From positions 486,092-550,091 of the forward strand of contig JADJWN010000021.1 in NCBI GenBank assembly GCA_016716335.1: a DNA stretch of 64,000 bases, written 5' to 3'. The translations under genes and the position numbers were made by a program. This document shows, one piece after another, positions 37,362 to 46,518 of the stretch (position 1 is its first letter; each line of letters starts with the position of its first letter). Below the pieces are notes generated by a model. That model did no database searches. It saw nothing but the letters and a program-made list of their open reading frames with translations, and was not told the DNA's origin. The DNA comes from Saprospiraceae bacterium. GTDB lineage: Bacteria; Bacteroidota; Bacteroidia; Chitinophagales; Saprospiraceae.

Positions 37362-38981
37362 TCAATCTTTACTTGCAGATCTGAATATTCTGTCCCAGTT
37401 GATGCCATTGCGGATATTACCTTCTTTGGTAGAAAACCAGATAAACAGCGGCTTACCTACGATATGGTCGTGAGGTACATATCCCCAGGATCGGCTGTCT
37501 TCGGAGTTGTGCCGGTTGTCTCCCATAGCCCAGTAATAATCCTGCTTGAAGGTATAACTGTCGGCTTTCTGATCATTGACGTATATTTCATCCCCCTTGA
37601 TTTCGAGTTTGTTGTTTTCATAGACAGATATGATTCTTTGGTAGAAGGGAAGTGTCTGCATATTGAGTGGTGTGGTGGCTCCCTTTTTAGGAACCCATAT
37701 CGGGCCATAATTATCCACTGACCAATTGGCACATTGTACAGGATCGAAAGGGAATAATGTCTTGGGTTCCGGTTCTTTTTTAATGACCTCCACCATAGCA
37801 TTTGGATCCAGTGATTTCATTTTTTCAGCCTGATCTTCATCCAGAAACAACACTCCGAATCCATTGGTAAACAGGGGAGCATTACCATAGGCATTGTCTC
37901 CTGCATCAATTCCCCATTCGTCTAGTTTTTTCAGATTTACCGATACTCCGGGGCTCAACTGAATTTTATACAGAAATTGAGTGTGCTTAGGATTTTTTAC
38001 GGGCTTGCCGTTGAGATAAATTTGTCGGTCTATGATCTGAAGGCTGTCTCCGGGTCCGGCCACACATCGCTTTATATAGTGGTCCTTTTTGTCTAAAGGT
38101 CTTACCACAAAATCTTTTTCCTTAACTTTCCGGATTAGTTCTCTGTCTTGCTGGATATATCCGGGTTCCCGCTCGATCTGAGAGACTGTATAAGATCGGC
38201 TGGAGGTAATATAAACGCTGTCACCTACCGGCCAGTTGAATACTATGGGTTTGCCAGCCTCTATTTTTTCGAATGCCGGAAGTCTGTAATAGGGCAATGA
38301 GGGTTTGGAAAGGTAGGACTCCTTACGGATTACCGGTATCTGATTGTGCAATAAGGGGACCATAACCACAGTCATAGGAGTGCGTATGCCGTAGTGTGCT
38401 TTGGATACAAACAGAAAATCGCCCACATTTAAGGAGCCTTCCATGGATGGGGTAGGAATGACATAGGCTTCTATCAGAAACATACGGATAAAGGCCGCTG
38501 CAAATACTGCAAACACAATGGATTCAAGCCATTCCCGGGAGGGAGATTTTTTGAACGGATTTTTTTCTTCCAGTTGTTTTAGCTTGAAGCTGTCGCCGGA
38601 TTTGCGGGCTTCGTGGATCTGGGCAAGGTATTCCTGTTCTTTGGGTACCACAGGTCCTGCATATTTATCATGGTCATTTCTGGCTATATGAAAAAATATG
38701 GAAGGTGCATATATAAATGCCCAGGCTGCATCTCCGAGTGAATGTCTGTTGAAAGACCTTACCAGATCTATGGACATACCCACGAAGATGAATAAATTGA
38801 CAACAGGAAAGAGCAACCAGAGTGCATAGGTGGGTTTACGGCCTATGATTTTGCACCATTCCGCAAAGTTTACGCCCGGTATCAGGCCTTTTACGGCATC
38901 TGCTCCAGCTTTGGGAAAGAGCATATAAAGACTGATACTCAATAAAATGTAGGATATGATCAGAAATATTAAAATAGTCAC
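37362..38981 (-). CDS. lepB: Signal peptidase I, long form
   Basis: A 539-residue S26A signal peptidase, about twice the size of the E. coli core. Residues 1-115 hold three membrane segments of a DUF5684-like N-terminal region. A further segment (ESIVFAVFAAAFIRMFLIEAY) precedes the catalytic Ser in IPTPSMEGSL (about residue 180). The general-base Lys is in HYIKRCVAGPGD (about 302), and the box E motif MGDNRHNSEDSRSWG is near the C-terminus. A long insertion separates the boxes, as usual for Bacteroidota LepB. It cleaves signal peptides of exported proteins at the outer face of the inner membrane. A TATATTTG box 23 nt upstream is its likely promoter. Confidence 0.95.
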   Translation of the reverse strand: MTILIFLIISYILLSISLYMLFPKAGADAVKGLIPGVNFAEWCKIIGRKPTYALWLLFPVVNLFIFVGMSIDLVRSFNRHSLGDAAWAFIYAPSIFFHIARNDHDKYAGPVVPKEQEYLAQIHEARKSGDSFKLKQLEEKNPFKKSPSREWLESIVFAVFAAAFIRMFLIEAYVIPTPSMEGSLNVGDFLFVSKAHYGIRTPMTVVMVPLLHNQIPVIRKESYLSKPSLPYYRLPAFEKIEAGKPIVFNWPVGDSVYITSSRSYTVSQIEREPGYIQQDRELIRKVKEKDFVVRPLDKKDHYIKRCVAGPGDSLQIIDRQIYLNGKPVKNPKHTQFLYKIQLSPGVSVNLKKLDEWGIDAGDNAYGNAPLFTNGFGVLFLDEDQAEKMKSLDPNAMVEVIKKEPEPKTLFPFDPVQCANWSVDNYGPIWVPKKGATTPLNMQTLPFYQRIISVYENNKLEIKGDEIYVNDQKADSYTFKQDYYWAMGDNRHNSEDSRSWGYVPHDHIVGKPLFIWFSTKEGNIRNGINWDRIFRSASKD

Positions 38982-39299
38982 GACTCAATTTTTTATTCGG
39001 TTGCAAATATAGCTTTTAACCCGAATTTGCACCAGAAAATCTATTACGGGCAGGCATGGATGCAATATAAGTCTCCGCCGAGACGGTTCACTTTCACTCA
39101 TGCACCTTGTGTGGCTAATTATATCTAATCGTGAAATTGGTTATTTTATTGCAACCTTCATCACGAAGTTTTAATGCATAATCCGGGTTTGATGTGATTT
39201 TGGCCTGGTGTGAATTTTTATTTTTGAATGTAATGCAGCTGTGTGTCGATGAGTGTATGCGGTTTAGAGACGACAATGTTGTTTTCTTTTCAATAACAT
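38982..39299. other. Intergenic stretch between lepB and the deoxynucleoside kinase gene
   Basis: Apart from the lepB -7 box, I see a TATTTTTG-like box near 39218 pointing right with no gene after it. There is no hairpin with a T tract, no tRNA and no protein-like frame. Confidence 0.4.
39004..39011 (-). promoter_or_regulatory. -7 promoter box (TATATTTG) of lepB
   Basis: An exact TAnnTTTG match on the minus strand, 22 nt before the lepB ATG at 38981. Confidence 0.45.
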
Positions 39300-39974
39300 T
39301 CAGACTACCAGACTGATTCTATGCACTCCGGGCTGATATTTCTTGCTGATGAGGTATTTGACATGCTCATAGTGGGCTTTGTTGGCCACAAAATCTATGG
39401 TATTCAGATCTATGATCAGTACCGGATAAGAAAGGATGTTGCGGAAATATTCGAAGTAGGCATCCTGTATTTTTCCGAGGTATTCAGGGGTTATATCTTT
39501 TTCGTAGGGGCGGTTTCTTTTGGCTATCTGTTCGAGCAGAATATCCACATTCCGGTGAAAATAGACCATAAGGTCAGGCTTGGGAAAATTCTGGTTGAGC
39601 ACGCTGAAGAGTTTCTGAAACAGTCTGAATTCCTCGTCCGTAAGATTTTTTCTGGCAAACAACAAGGTCTTGATAAAGGCATAATCCGCTACGGTAAAGT
39701 CAATGAACATATCCTGATTGAGCAGGCTGCGTTCGAGTTGCTTATGCCTTTCTGTCATGAAAAAAAGCTCTACGGTGAATGCAAAGCGGTCGGGTTCCTT
39801 GTAGAAATAAGGTAAAAAAGGGTTGTCGTCAAATTCCTCGAGAATGAGATTGCAATTGTATTCCTCTTTGAGCAGATGGCAGAAACTGGTCTTTCCGGCG
39901 CCGATGTTGCCCTCAATACAGATGTAGCTATATGGAAACTGAATAGCGATAGTGCGGACGAATTTGCTGCAAAT
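39300..39974 (-). CDS. Deoxynucleoside kinase family protein, start unresolved
   Basis: The frame is open from 39974 to 39300 (about 224 codons). It carries the deoxynucleoside kinase marks: YICIEGNIGAGKTSFCHLL (P-loop), LILEEFDDNPFLPYFY (Glu of the EN/EEF site), FTVELFFMTERHKQLE, IDFTVADYAFIK (substrate site), LMVYFHRN and KRNRPYEKDI (the RxRxxE lid). These enzymes phosphorylate deoxyadenosine, deoxyguanosine or deoxycytidine for dNTP salvage. No ATG, GTG or TTG exists in frame before the P-loop, so the start is either non-standard or separated by an indel from the ATG at 39981 in another frame. An internal ATG at 39758 would lose the P-loop and is rejected. folK lies 34 nt upstream. Confidence 0.8.
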   Translation of the reverse strand: MCSKFVRTIAIQFPYSYICIEGNIGAGKTSFCHLLKEEYNCNLILEEFDDNPFLPYFYKEPDRFAFTVELFFMTERHKQLERSLLNQDMFIDFTVADYAFIKTLLFARKNLTDEEFRLFQKLFSVLNQNFPKPDLMVYFHRNVDILLEQIAKRNRPYEKDITPEYLGKIQDAYFEYFRNILSYPVLIIDLNTIDFVANKAHYEHVKYLISKKYQPGVHRISLVV

Positions 39975-40008
39975 TTATCATATTAATCAAAATTGCATAT
40001 ATCCATCC

Positions 40009-40494
40009 TCAATTTTCATACAGATATACCTCTTTTTTATCTGTACACCGGTCATATATCTCATCTACCGTAATCTGGTGGACAGGATCTGTAAAATCTC
40101 CGGCAATTTCTATCAATGGTACCAGGGCAAAATTCCGCTCATACAATCTGGGGTGAGGAATGGTCAGCTTTTCGCTGTTCAACACTACATCATCACAATA
40201 CAATATATCTATATCAATATTGCGGGGTCCCCAGTGTTCGGTCTGGGATTTGCCCATTTCCTGCTGTATCTGCAGGATTTTGTCGAGCAATACTAAGGGT
40301 TCGAATGCGGATTCTACCTGTATGGCCATGTTGAGAAATGGAGCCTGGTCTTCTTTACCCCAGGGTTCGGTTTCATACATTGATGATTCTGCAATCACCT
40401 TACCAAGTTTATTGGCAATGTGCTGTATGGCTGTCCTGAGATTTTTCTCCCGGTCACCCATATTAGACCCCAGTAGCAGGTAATAATCTGACAT
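40009..40494 (-). CDS. folK: 6-hydroxymethyl-7,8-dihydropterin pyrophosphokinase
   Basis: A 161-residue enzyme that transfers pyrophosphate from ATP to 6-hydroxymethyl-dihydropterin, the step before dihydropteroate synthase in folate synthesis. Diagnostic motifs are LLLGSNMGDREKNL (N-terminus), SSMYETEPWG, PFLNMAIQVES, and the ATP/Mg motif HWGPRNIDIDILY (Asp-x-Asp), followed by IPHPRLYERNFALVPL. The length is standard. It begins after an AgcS transporter gene, 22 nt downstream, and the deoxynucleoside kinase gene follows after about 35 nt, so the three may form one transcript. Confidence 0.95.
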   Translation of the reverse strand: MSDYYLLLGSNMGDREKNLRTAIQHIANKLGKVIAESSMYETEPWGKEDQAPFLNMAIQVESAFEPLVLLDKILQIQQEMGKSQTEHWGPRNIDIDILYCDDVVLNSEKLTIPHPRLYERNFALVPLIEIAGDFTDPVHQITVDEIYDRCTDKKEVYLYEN

Positions 40495-40516
40495 TATTTA
40501 GATACGGATGAATGGA

Positions 40517-42238
40517 TTATTTAAAAAACCGGTTTACTCCGATGGCATCCAGGTAGGCATTGAGCTCTTTTTTGACCTCGGGATAGAGGAACATCAGACC
40601 GACCATATTGGGAAATACCATTGCCAGAATCATCGCATCCGAAAATCCCCATACAGACTCCATACTTGCAGCAGCTCCGATGATGATGAATATCAAAAAC
40701 AATACCTTGTAGCTCAATTCTGCTGCTTTGGTTTTTCCGAAAAGATACATCCAGCTCTGCAATCCATAATATGACCAGCTGATCATGGTGGAGACTGCAA
40801 AAAGTACGATAGCCACCGTGAGTACATAAGGAAACCATGATATGGAGTTCTGGAATGCAAGCGATGTCAAAGTTGAACCCTGAACATCCACTCCATTGAT
40901 GTTTACAGTGGCAGCACCATACTGGAATACACCCGTAGAATTATAAATTATGACTACCAGTGCCGTCATGGTACATATCACCACAGTATCTATGAAAGGC
41001 TCCAATAAAGCCACCAGACCTTCAGAAGCAGGGTATTTGGTTTTTACGGCCGAGTGGGCAATAGATGCTGACCCTGCGCCGGCTTCATTGGAGAAAGCTG
41101 CTCTTCTGAATCCGATGACCAGCACTCCAAACAAGCCTCCCAGTCCTGCCTGCGGATTGAAAGCCTGCGTAACGATCTGTCCCAGAGCATCATCTATGTA
41201 GCTGAAGTTGGAGAATATAATAAAAATACATGCTCCTATGTAAATGATGGCCATAAAAGGTACAATCTTTTCAGTGACAGATGCAATACGCTTGATACCG
41301 CCTATGATTACAATGCCTACGACAATGGCCAGTATCACACCAATCACTGTGCCGGCACTGCCGCTGGTCATGCCCAGCATGGAAGCAAGCTGTGAGGCTG
41401 CCTGGTTGGACTGAGCTGCGTTGCCGCCCCCAAAAGACCCACCAATACAAAGGATGGCGAACAATACCGCAAGGACTTTGCCCATATTTTCATATCCTTT
41501 TTCTCTGAGTCCCTTAGACAGGTAATACATAGGTCCTCCGAATACCACTCCGTTTTCATCCACATCTCTGTATTTTACCCCGAGAGTGCATTCGACAAAT
41601 TTGAGAGACATACCCAGTAATCCGCATATGATCATCCAGAAGGTAGCTCCCGGTCCACCCAATGCAATGGCAAGGGACACCCCGGCAATATTTCCGAGAC
41701 CTACGGTGCCTGATACAGCAGTGGCTAAGGCCTGAAAATGGCTTACTTCACCATCCTTACTTTCATCCCTGATGGTGTGCACTATGTCACCATCCACTTC
41801 AAAGACTTCATGAATTTCAGGTTTGGTATCCCTGACTTTTTCGATTTCGTCATATTTTCCTCTGACCACATTGATGGCAAGGGGGAAACGCCTGATATTG
41901 ATAAAAGCAAAGTAAAGGGTAAAAAATAAAGCACCCAACACGAGGATAATCACTACCAATGGTATTTTTTGACCGCCCAATGGCACAGAATACAGCACTA
42001 TCCCTTCCCATGCAGCTGCATAAGGAGCAAATGCCTTGTCTATTCTTTCGTCCCAACCCATTTCCGCAGCGGTCTGTATGGTTTCGGTTACTGACTCTGC
42101 AGCTGCCTGTGTTGTCATCATTACTGTGCTGTCTGTACCGGATTCAGGGGTGGGGGACTGGTTTTCCTGAGCGTAGTTTCCATTGATAAAAGAGAGAAAA
42201 AAGCCAATGAAAAGAAAGAAAGTTTTTACTGACTGCAT
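40517..42238 (-). CDS. Alanine/glycine:cation symporter (AgcS) family protein
   Basis: A 573-residue membrane protein. The family core from about residue 85 has IPLVVIILVLGALFFTLYF, then FQALATAVSGTVGLGNIAGVSLAIALGGPGA (the AgcS signature), GGPMYYLSKGL, RRAAFSNEAGAGSASIAHSAVKT and SWSYYGLQSWMYLFG. AgcS proteins import alanine or glycine with Na+ or H+. Unusual for the family is the N-terminus: a signal-like stretch (MQSVKTFFLFIGFF) and an acidic, Ser/Thr-rich segment to about residue 75, seen in some Bacteroidota members. A cytoplasmic loop insertion (about 130-165) is also present. It is the likely first gene of a run with folK and the kinase. Confidence 0.9.
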   Translation of the reverse strand: MQSVKTFFLFIGFFLSFINGNYAQENQSPTPESGTDSTVMMTTQAAAESVTETIQTAAEMGWDERIDKAFAPYAAAWEGIVLYSVPLGGQKIPLVVIILVLGALFFTLYFAFINIRRFPLAINVVRGKYDEIEKVRDTKPEIHEVFEVDGDIVHTIRDESKDGEVSHFQALATAVSGTVGLGNIAGVSLAIALGGPGATFWMIICGLLGMSLKFVECTLGVKYRDVDENGVVFGGPMYYLSKGLREKGYENMGKVLAVLFAILCIGGSFGGGNAAQSNQAASQLASMLGMTSGSAGTVIGVILAIVVGIVIIGGIKRIASVTEKIVPFMAIIYIGACIFIIFSNFSYIDDALGQIVTQAFNPQAGLGGLFGVLVIGFRRAAFSNEAGAGSASIAHSAVKTKYPASEGLVALLEPFIDTVVICTMTALVVIIYNSTGVFQYGAATVNINGVDVQGSTLTSLAFQNSISWFPYVLTVAIVLFAVSTMISWSYYGLQSWMYLFGKTKAAELSYKVLFLIFIIIGAAASMESVWGFSDAMILAMVFPNMVGLMFLYPEVKKELNAYLDAIGVNRFFK

Positions 42239-42562
42239 AGCGTTTTGGGTTTTTTCAGGACATGACGGTCTGCCATTGCCCGTTGGTTGTAAAATCGTTT
42301 ATTAAATTGTTTAAGATATGTTTTTCCATCGCATTCATTGAGTTAACAGTAAATAAACCTGTGCTCAATGCTGACGAAATATGAAAAACAGGTGAAAAGT
42401 AATAATATATTTTAAAATAACAAAAATTTGAAAAATTTACCTGCCGGTTTGATAAGCAGACTGCATCAGACATACCGTATATAAGCACAGACATCCCTGA
42501 ACAAGCCAATGGTACAAGTATTGGCAGGTTGGTAGTGATCATCGCTTATTGAAAATACTGAG
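42239..42562. other. Intergenic stretch upstream of the AgcS gene
   Basis: 324 bp that should hold the promoter for the AgcS gene on the minus strand. A 95-codon minus-strand frame (42255-42542) has no family-like features and is not called. No terminator hairpin is obvious. Confidence 0.4.
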
Positions 42563-43935
42563 TCAGGAATTGCTGACATCCAGGTCCATACGTATCCGCC
42601 ACTCATTGGGTAGGTAGTTGTTGATTCTGTTACCCAGATTTTTACACCACCCCAATCCTGTATTATTGTATTTTACAAGAAACCATCCTTTCGTTTCTGA
42701 TGCAAGCTGCTGCAATTCTTTTTTTAAGTACAGCAATGCGTCAGCTTTATCGAGATCTGCGGCTGCTGTCTGAGGGTGGTACATAAATGAAAGTGCCAGG
42801 TGATAATCGGGAATGAACACCTCCTTGTTCAGCTGTCCTGTAGCAATTCCCGAATTGATGATTCTTGTTTTACGGGGCAAAAGCCGGGTGAAATCCAGAA
42901 GTTTTTTGCTCATGGCGTGAATGGTGCCTGTTTTATCTGTAGCCATAACAATATTGTCGCCGGGCATAACCCATGATTCCAATATTGCAAGTTCTTTCTC
43001 TTAGCCGGAAAGGTAAAGTATCTTTCAGGATGTCGTACCGGAGATTCGACGGTGCCTGATTTCTGCATCACAGCTACAAAAAATCCTTCTCCTTTGATTT
43101 TATGGGGATAAAACTGATAACCTGTGACTTCATTCTTCCGGATTTTGGTCACATTTTCAAAATTATCCAGCCCTATATCTATAGATTGGAGTCCCAATCT
43201 TTTACAGAAATCTTCAATATTATCAATATTTTCCTCATGGTTGAAAGTGCAGGTGGAATAGATCATCATACCATCCTTCTTCAAAACAGGCATGACATCC
43301 TCCACAATACGTTTTTGTCTCAGACTGCAATGGTGCACATTGACTTCCGACCATTCCTGTATAGCTTTGGGGTCTTTTCTGAACATCCCCTCACCGCTGC
43401 ATGGAGCGTCTGTCACTATTATGTCAAAAAGCCCCTTAACTTCACCCCAGTCTGCGGGGTCGTTTTGAGTCACGATGATATTATCATATCCGCTTTTCAT
43501 CAGGTTTTGTTTCAGAATCTGACTTCTGGACCGTATAACTTCATTGCTTACCAAAATGCCTTTGCCGTCCAGCCATTCTGCAATCAGGGTGCTTTTACCT
43601 CCCGGGGCACCGCACAGATCGAGGATGGTGAGGGTTTCCCTGTCTTTTGCGATTTTGTCAAGTATATGCCACAATGACATGGAGGAAGCTTCCTGTACAT
43701 AATACCCGCCTGCATGAAAAGCCGGATCCAGCGTGAATACCGGCCGCCGGTCGAGGTATCTGCCTTGCCTGCACCACGGTACTTCAGATGCAGTATCCAG
43801 CGTACCTGTATATTTGCGGGGATGAAGTCTGACAGATACGGGAGGGGATTGTTTTGCAGCGGATTCGAATAATTTCCACTCTTCAATGCCAAGTTCTCTG
43901 ATCATTCTTTCTTTAAAACGGGGATCGAAGTCCAT
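42563..43935 (-). pseudogene. NOL1/NOP2/sun-type rRNA m5C methyltransferase (RsmF-like), frameshifted
   Basis: About 456 residues in two frames. The first (from 43935) has the SAM-binding core: YYVQEASSMSLWHIL, ILDLCGAPGGKSTLIAEW, VTDAPCSGEGMFRKDP (the catalytic TDAPCSG) and IYSTCTFNHEENI (second Cys), then reads into a wrong tail after FPAKRK. The second frame carries on with ELAILESWVMPGDNIVMAT to the C-terminal RNA-binding domain, ending at 42563. One extra A in the TTT/AAA run at 42995-42997 joins them. RsmF/YebU-like enzymes methylate C in 16S rRNA using the two cysteines. The break falls in a homopolymer, so an assembly error is as likely as loss. Confidence 0.85.
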
Positions 43936-43948
43936 TTTTATAAGGGAT

Positions 43949-46471
43949 TTAGGTTTTTAGTATGGCGGTATTTTTTTGCCTTATAAAAAATTTAAGCACT
44001 TCAATCCATCCGACCGTAATCATCGAAATCAGAAATACGTTCCCAAAACTTGTCAAAGTGAGGGGCTGGACCTTAAAAAATCCGGAAAAAACAGGTATGT
44101 AGAAAATACTAATGGTCAGCAGCACGGTTATCATTATAATGAGCGGCAGGAGATTGTTTTTATATTTTAGGGTTTCAATCACGGAATAGTAAAATGATCT
44201 GTTGACCAATGTCAGGAAAATATTGCTCAAAACTATTCCGAGGAACGCCGCAGATCTGACAGAAGTTTCATCTCCGGCCTTTGCTTCTGTCCATTTATAG
44301 AGGAACAACAATCCCAGTGTGATGATCAGACCTTGTGCTATACTTAAACTCAGATCCTTGTTGCTCAGATAATTGGTGGTTGTAAAATTGGCCGGTCCAT
44401 TCATTATATTTTTTTCAATAGGCTCGTTTTCATATACAATGGAGCAGGTTGGTCCCATGATAAGTTCGAAAAAAATGATGTGAACCGGGGTAAATATGAC
44501 AGGATACTGCCAGTTTAAGAAAAGAGGTAAAGCTACCATGAGTATGATGGCTATATGAATTGAAATGATATATCTCACTGCTTTTTTCAGATTGGTGTGT
44601 ATTTTTCTACCCATAGCTATAGCCTCCCTCATTTTGGAGAAGTCATCATCCGTAAGAATAATGGAGGCAGCCTGTCGGGCAATCTCTGTGCCTCTTTTGC
44701 CCATCGCAATACCGATATGAGCTGCTTTAAGTGCCGGTCCGTCATTTACGCCATCACCTGTCATTCCCGTGATTTTGCCGGTGTTTTTCAACAGTTGCAC
44801 TAATTTCAACTTCAGCTCCGGATACATTCTGGTGAATATGTGGTAATCATTGGCGGCATTGGTATCGGCACCTTCTTTCAGCTTCTCAAAATCTTCTGCA
44901 TGTATCAGTTTTGAAGAGTGGTGCAAGCCCGCCTGAGAGGCAATGGATTTTGAGGTTTCACTGCTGTCGCCTGTGACTATTTTGATCTCAATGCCGGCTT
45001 TTTCAAAATCACCGAATACCTCTTTGATGTTATCTTTGGGTGGGTCATAAAAGGCAATCAAGCCTAAAAACCGGGTTATTACAGACTCCTGTTCCTTTGG
45101 AAAAGGGAAATCCGGTGCATCTTTTTTTGCCACAGCCAGTACTCTGTATCCCTGTTCAGCCAGTTTTTTGTGGACTGCAGAGACCAATGTTTCTAAAGTA
45201 TTATCCAAATTGGAATACCGGATGACTGCTTCGGGAGCACCTTTTCGTGCAATTATCAGGGAGTCATCGGTATTATGCCTGTAAATATGGGTCATCATTG
45301 GCGGCTGACCACCGAGAGGATACTCATGATACATAGTGTATTGATTCCGTTTATCTGCAGGGGTGTTTTTTGCATATGCCTGATGAATGGCTTTTTCCAT
45401 CATATCAAAGGGAGCGGGTTCACTCGCCCACATGGCATATTCTATCAGTTCCAGGGCTTTTTCATTTTGCTTTATTTCATCGATTGTCACAGGATTTTCC
45501 AGACCGGGCACCCAAATCCGGGAGAGTTCCATTTGATTTTTAGTAATGGTACCGGTTTTATCAATACAGAGTACATTGGCAGCCCCCAGTGATTCTATTA
45601 CCTGAGGTCTTTTGACTATGATACCTGCCTTAAGGAGTCTCCATGCACCCAGTGCCATAAATGTGGAGAATGCTACCGGAATTTCTTCGGGAAGTATCGA
45701 CATGGCTAATGTCAGTCCTTGCAGCAAAGAATGCCAGATATCACCGGTCAGGTAGTAGTGATAAATCCAAATAAGCAAAAAACAAAATATGCCCACTAAG
45801 GCCATTTTCTTTACAAACCTGTCAATCTGAATCTGCATTGGAGATTTTTCAGATCTTATTTCTTCTACATTTCCTGCAATTTTTCCGAGCCTTGTATTCA
45901 TTCCAATGGCCGTGGCCTCAATGATTGCCAGTCCTCCGGTGACAATGGTCCCTTGAAAGAGTTGGTTTTTCTCCGGATTTTCCATCTCCTTAGTAGTGGA
46001 ATAACTTTCTCCCGTGAGGATTGACTCCATTACAGACAAATCATTCATGTGCCTGATAACTCCATCTGCCGGTACAAATTCGCCCTCTGACACTATGATG
46101 AAGTCGCCCAGTACTATCTGATCAGATGGTATGTCCTGAATCATATTGTCCCTTATTACCCGGGCTTTGGGCTTAGTGTAAAGACTTAGGGCCTCAACGG
46201 CTCTTCGACTTCTTGTGTCCTGAAAAAATGAAATTCCCGACACAAGCAGAATTGCACCGAACATGAACCATGCTTCTGTTGTTTCTCCTAATATGAAATA
46301 AATAGAGGCACACGCCAGCAGCAACAGAAACATAGGCTCTGTGACTGTATCCCTGAGTGCATGAAAAACCGGATTCTTTTTGGATTCAAATCGGTTGTAT
46401 CCAAAGTTCTGTGCTGACTGCTCTGCTTCAGCCGACGTAAGCCCTTTGAATTTAAAGGAATTTTTGCCCAT
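43949..46471 (-). CDS. P-type ATPase, P2-like, with non-canonical ion site
   Basis: An 840-residue P-type ATPase with an N-terminal cation-ATPase domain, TGES in the A domain (ESILTGESYSTT), the phosphorylation motif CIDKTGTITKNQ (Asp near residue 304), the nucleotide domain with KGAPEAV, and the hinge TGMTGDGVNDGPAL. Overall it resembles P2A/P2B calcium pumps. The ion site differs: M4 has PEEIP instead of PEGLP, and M6 reads FFELIMGPTCSI where calcium pumps have (W)VNLxTDxxP, so the Asn, Thr and Asp ligands are replaced by Glu, Met and Gly. The substrate is thus open. It follows nothing in operon; 13 nt separate it from the downstream methyltransferase gene. Confidence 0.85.
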   Translation of the reverse strand: MGKNSFKFKGLTSAEAEQSAQNFGYNRFESKKNPVFHALRDTVTEPMFLLLLACASIYFILGETTEAWFMFGAILLVSGISFFQDTRSRRAVEALSLYTKPKARVIRDNMIQDIPSDQIVLGDFIIVSEGEFVPADGVIRHMNDLSVMESILTGESYSTTKEMENPEKNQLFQGTIVTGGLAIIEATAIGMNTRLGKIAGNVEEIRSEKSPMQIQIDRFVKKMALVGIFCFLLIWIYHYYLTGDIWHSLLQGLTLAMSILPEEIPVAFSTFMALGAWRLLKAGIIVKRPQVIESLGAANVLCIDKTGTITKNQMELSRIWVPGLENPVTIDEIKQNEKALELIEYAMWASEPAPFDMMEKAIHQAYAKNTPADKRNQYTMYHEYPLGGQPPMMTHIYRHNTDDSLIIARKGAPEAVIRYSNLDNTLETLVSAVHKKLAEQGYRVLAVAKKDAPDFPFPKEQESVITRFLGLIAFYDPPKDNIKEVFGDFEKAGIEIKIVTGDSSETSKSIASQAGLHHSSKLIHAEDFEKLKEGADTNAANDYHIFTRMYPELKLKLVQLLKNTGKITGMTGDGVNDGPALKAAHIGIAMGKRGTEIARQAASIILTDDDFSKMREAIAMGRKIHTNLKKAVRYIISIHIAIILMVALPLFLNWQYPVIFTPVHIIFFELIMGPTCSIVYENEPIEKNIMNGPANFTTTNYLSNKDLSLSIAQGLIITLGLLFLYKWTEAKAGDETSVRSAAFLGIVLSNIFLTLVNRSFYYSVIETLKYKNNLLPLIIMITVLLTISIFYIPVFSGFFKVQPLTLTSFGNVFLISMITVGWIEVLKFFIRQKNTAILKT

Positions 46472-46518
46472 TCAAACCTAACTTGGTCGGTAAAGTTAAT
46501 ATAACATACCGAAACTGA

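Noticed and set aside
39758..39758. Internal ATG as start of the deoxynucleoside kinase
   Set aside because: It would remove the P-loop and the EEF motif, which are clearly in the same open frame upstream.
42255..42542. 95-codon minus-strand frame upstream of the AgcS gene
   Set aside because: Composition unlike a protein, no ribosome site and no family; treated as promoter region.
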